Positions 63,438 through 64,000 of a DNA stretch of 64,000 nt are shown piece by piece; positions within the stretch are counted from its first letter, which is position 1, and each line of letters begins with the position of its first letter. Both the position numbers and the translations under genes were made by a program. The notes under the pieces were generated by a model, which saw only the letters and a program-made list of their open reading frames with translations, was not told the DNA's origin and did not search any database. The stretch covers positions 62,001-126,000 of the forward strand of contig JAHCBB010000001.1 of the NCBI GenBank assembly GCA_019634635.1, in the 5' to 3' direction. This DNA is from Verrucomicrobiia bacterium (lineage in GTDB: Bacteria; Verrucomicrobiota; Verrucomicrobiia; Limisphaerales; UBA9464).

Positions 63438-63469
63438 CTACTGATAGATGTCCTGTCCCTGTGGATCCT
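63438..63469. repeat. 32-bp repeat A, copy in the serA leader
   Basis: CTACTGATAGATGTCCTGTC plus CCTGTGGATCCT, matching 61802-61833 at 27 of 32 positions. 57 bp further on lies the 60-bp repeat copy 2. Confidence 0.6.
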
Positions 63470-63526
63470 CGGATCGGCGGGGGCCTCGTATTGCCCCACA
63501 GGGGTTCGGTTCCGAGCGCTTCAAGG

Positions 63527-63586
63527 GCGGTGAGTCGCCCGGGCGCACCGGGCACGGCAGGTTGACCGTTTGGATATCGCGCCGGT
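63527..63586. repeat. 60-bp perfect repeat, copy 2 (serA leader)
   Basis: Identical to 59644-59703, including the GCCCGG/CCGGGC hairpin. It ends only 19 bp before the serA start codon, so it forms part of the serA upstream region. Confidence 0.9.
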
Positions 63587-63605
63587 AGCGTCCGCACCCG
63601 CGACC

Positions 63606-64000
63606 ATGCACGTCCTCGTTTGCGATCCGATTTCCCCCCGGGGCATCGCCTACTTCCAGGCCCGCCCGGAATTTCAGGTGACCGTATTGACCCCGCGCCT
63701 CCCGGAGGCCGGGTTGCTTGCCGCCGTGGCGGATGCCGAAGCCCTGGTGGTGCGGTCGGAAACCCGGGTGACGGCGCGTCTGCTGGAGGCGGCGCCCAGG
63801 CTCAAGGTGGTGGGCCGGGCCGGGGTGGGGGTGGACAACGTGGACGTCGAGGCGGCCACCCGCCGGGGCGTCGTGGTCATGAACACCCCGGGTGGCAACA
63901 CGGTCACCACGGCCGAGCTCACCTTCTTCATGCTGGGAGCCCTCGCACGGAAAATCCCCGCCGCGCACGCCAGCATGGTTGCCGGCCGATGGGATCGGAA
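63606..64000 (+). CDS. serA: D-3-phosphoglycerate dehydrogenase, N-terminal part (runs off the window)
   Basis: From the ATG at 63606 the frame stays open to the window end (about 131 codons): MHVLVCDPISPRGIAYFQAR, then EALVVRSETRVTARLLEAAP, GRAGVGVDNVDVEAATRRGV and NTPGGNTVTTAELTFFMLGA. These are the substrate-binding Arg and Gly-rich motifs of the 2-hydroxyacid dehydrogenase family, type SerA. It oxidises 3-phosphoglycerate in the first step of serine synthesis. Its leader contains the 60-bp repeat that also ends the RAYT remnant. Confidence 0.93.
   Translation, partial: MHVLVCDPISPRGIAYFQARPEFQVTVLTPRLPEAGLLAAVADAEALVVRSETRVTARLLEAAPRLKVVGRAGVGVDNVDVEAATRRGVVVMNTPGGNTVTTAELTFFMLGALARKIPAAHASMVAGRWDR

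Overview
The window is GC-rich (roughly two thirds G+C by eye) bacterial chromosome. Its gene content points to Verrucomicrobiota, probably a Pedosphaera/Limisphaera-like lineage of the PVC superphylum. The clues are a DUF1501 protein next to a DUF1549/DUF1553 haem protein, a PVC-type membrane-bound dehydrogenase, DUF1080 proteins, two type II pseudopilin-like proteins with almost identical leaders, very long secreted beta-sandwich proteins, and remnants of a REP-associated tyrosine transposase (RAYT). The taxon is inferred from families; no rRNA gene is present.

Layout. 1-7.2 kb is a minus-strand block: pseudopilin, sugar epimerase, DUF1080 hydrolase, lipoprotein, SGNH esterase, D-threonine-aldolase-like PLP enzyme, M19 dipeptidase, then rplU and the start of rpmA. 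7.4-11.7 kb holds the DUF1501 and DUF1549/1553 pair, separated by a tandem copy of a palindromic repeat. 11.8-16.1 kb has tRNA-Ser(CGA), an RbsD-like pyranase, an anchored coiled-coil protein, an ABC exporter and a phospholipase-D-like enzyme. 16.1-24.7 kb is minus strand: a CusF-SCO1 copper protein, an RG-rich winged-helix protein, a TolB-like propeller and a 1373-residue di-haem sugar-dehydrogenase-like protein. 25-34 kb carries tlyA, a MidA-type methyltransferase, a TIM-barrel epimerase, a truncated PVC dehydrogenase, a PfkB kinase and a Kef-type antiporter. 34-41 kb carries purine nucleoside phosphorylase, a PQQ-like propeller, and the haem cluster hemX/ccsA-hemA-hemC. 41-50 kb is mostly minus strand: an O-methyltransferase-like protein, a GNAT-nitrilase fusion, a second DUF1080 protein, a ROK kinase, an alpha/beta hydrolase with a second TolB-like propeller, and a cyclase-family protein. 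50.5-59.5 kb carries a second pseudopilin, a DCC/HTTM-like operon and a giant secreted repeat protein split by a one-base frameshift. 59.5-64 kb is an accessory patch: a RAYT pseudogene broken by a DUF4143-type ATPase gene, shared repeats, two small envelope proteins and the start of serA.

How it fits together. Most genes are housekeeping (ribosome, haem, serine, purine salvage) or belong to a polymer-degrading, envelope-rich lifestyle (DUF1080, sugar epimerases and kinases, PQQ-like and haem oxidoreductases, secreted propellers). No CRISPR array, phage or recognised defence island is visible. The most unusual signals are a dispersed family of about 95-bp imperfect palindromes, one of which appears to have clipped the C-terminus of the PVC dehydrogenase; the RAYT gene split by an ATPase cassette that carries an operator-like palindrome; a perfect 60-bp repeat shared by the RAYT tail and the serA leader; and the frameshift inside a roughly 2000-residue exoprotein.
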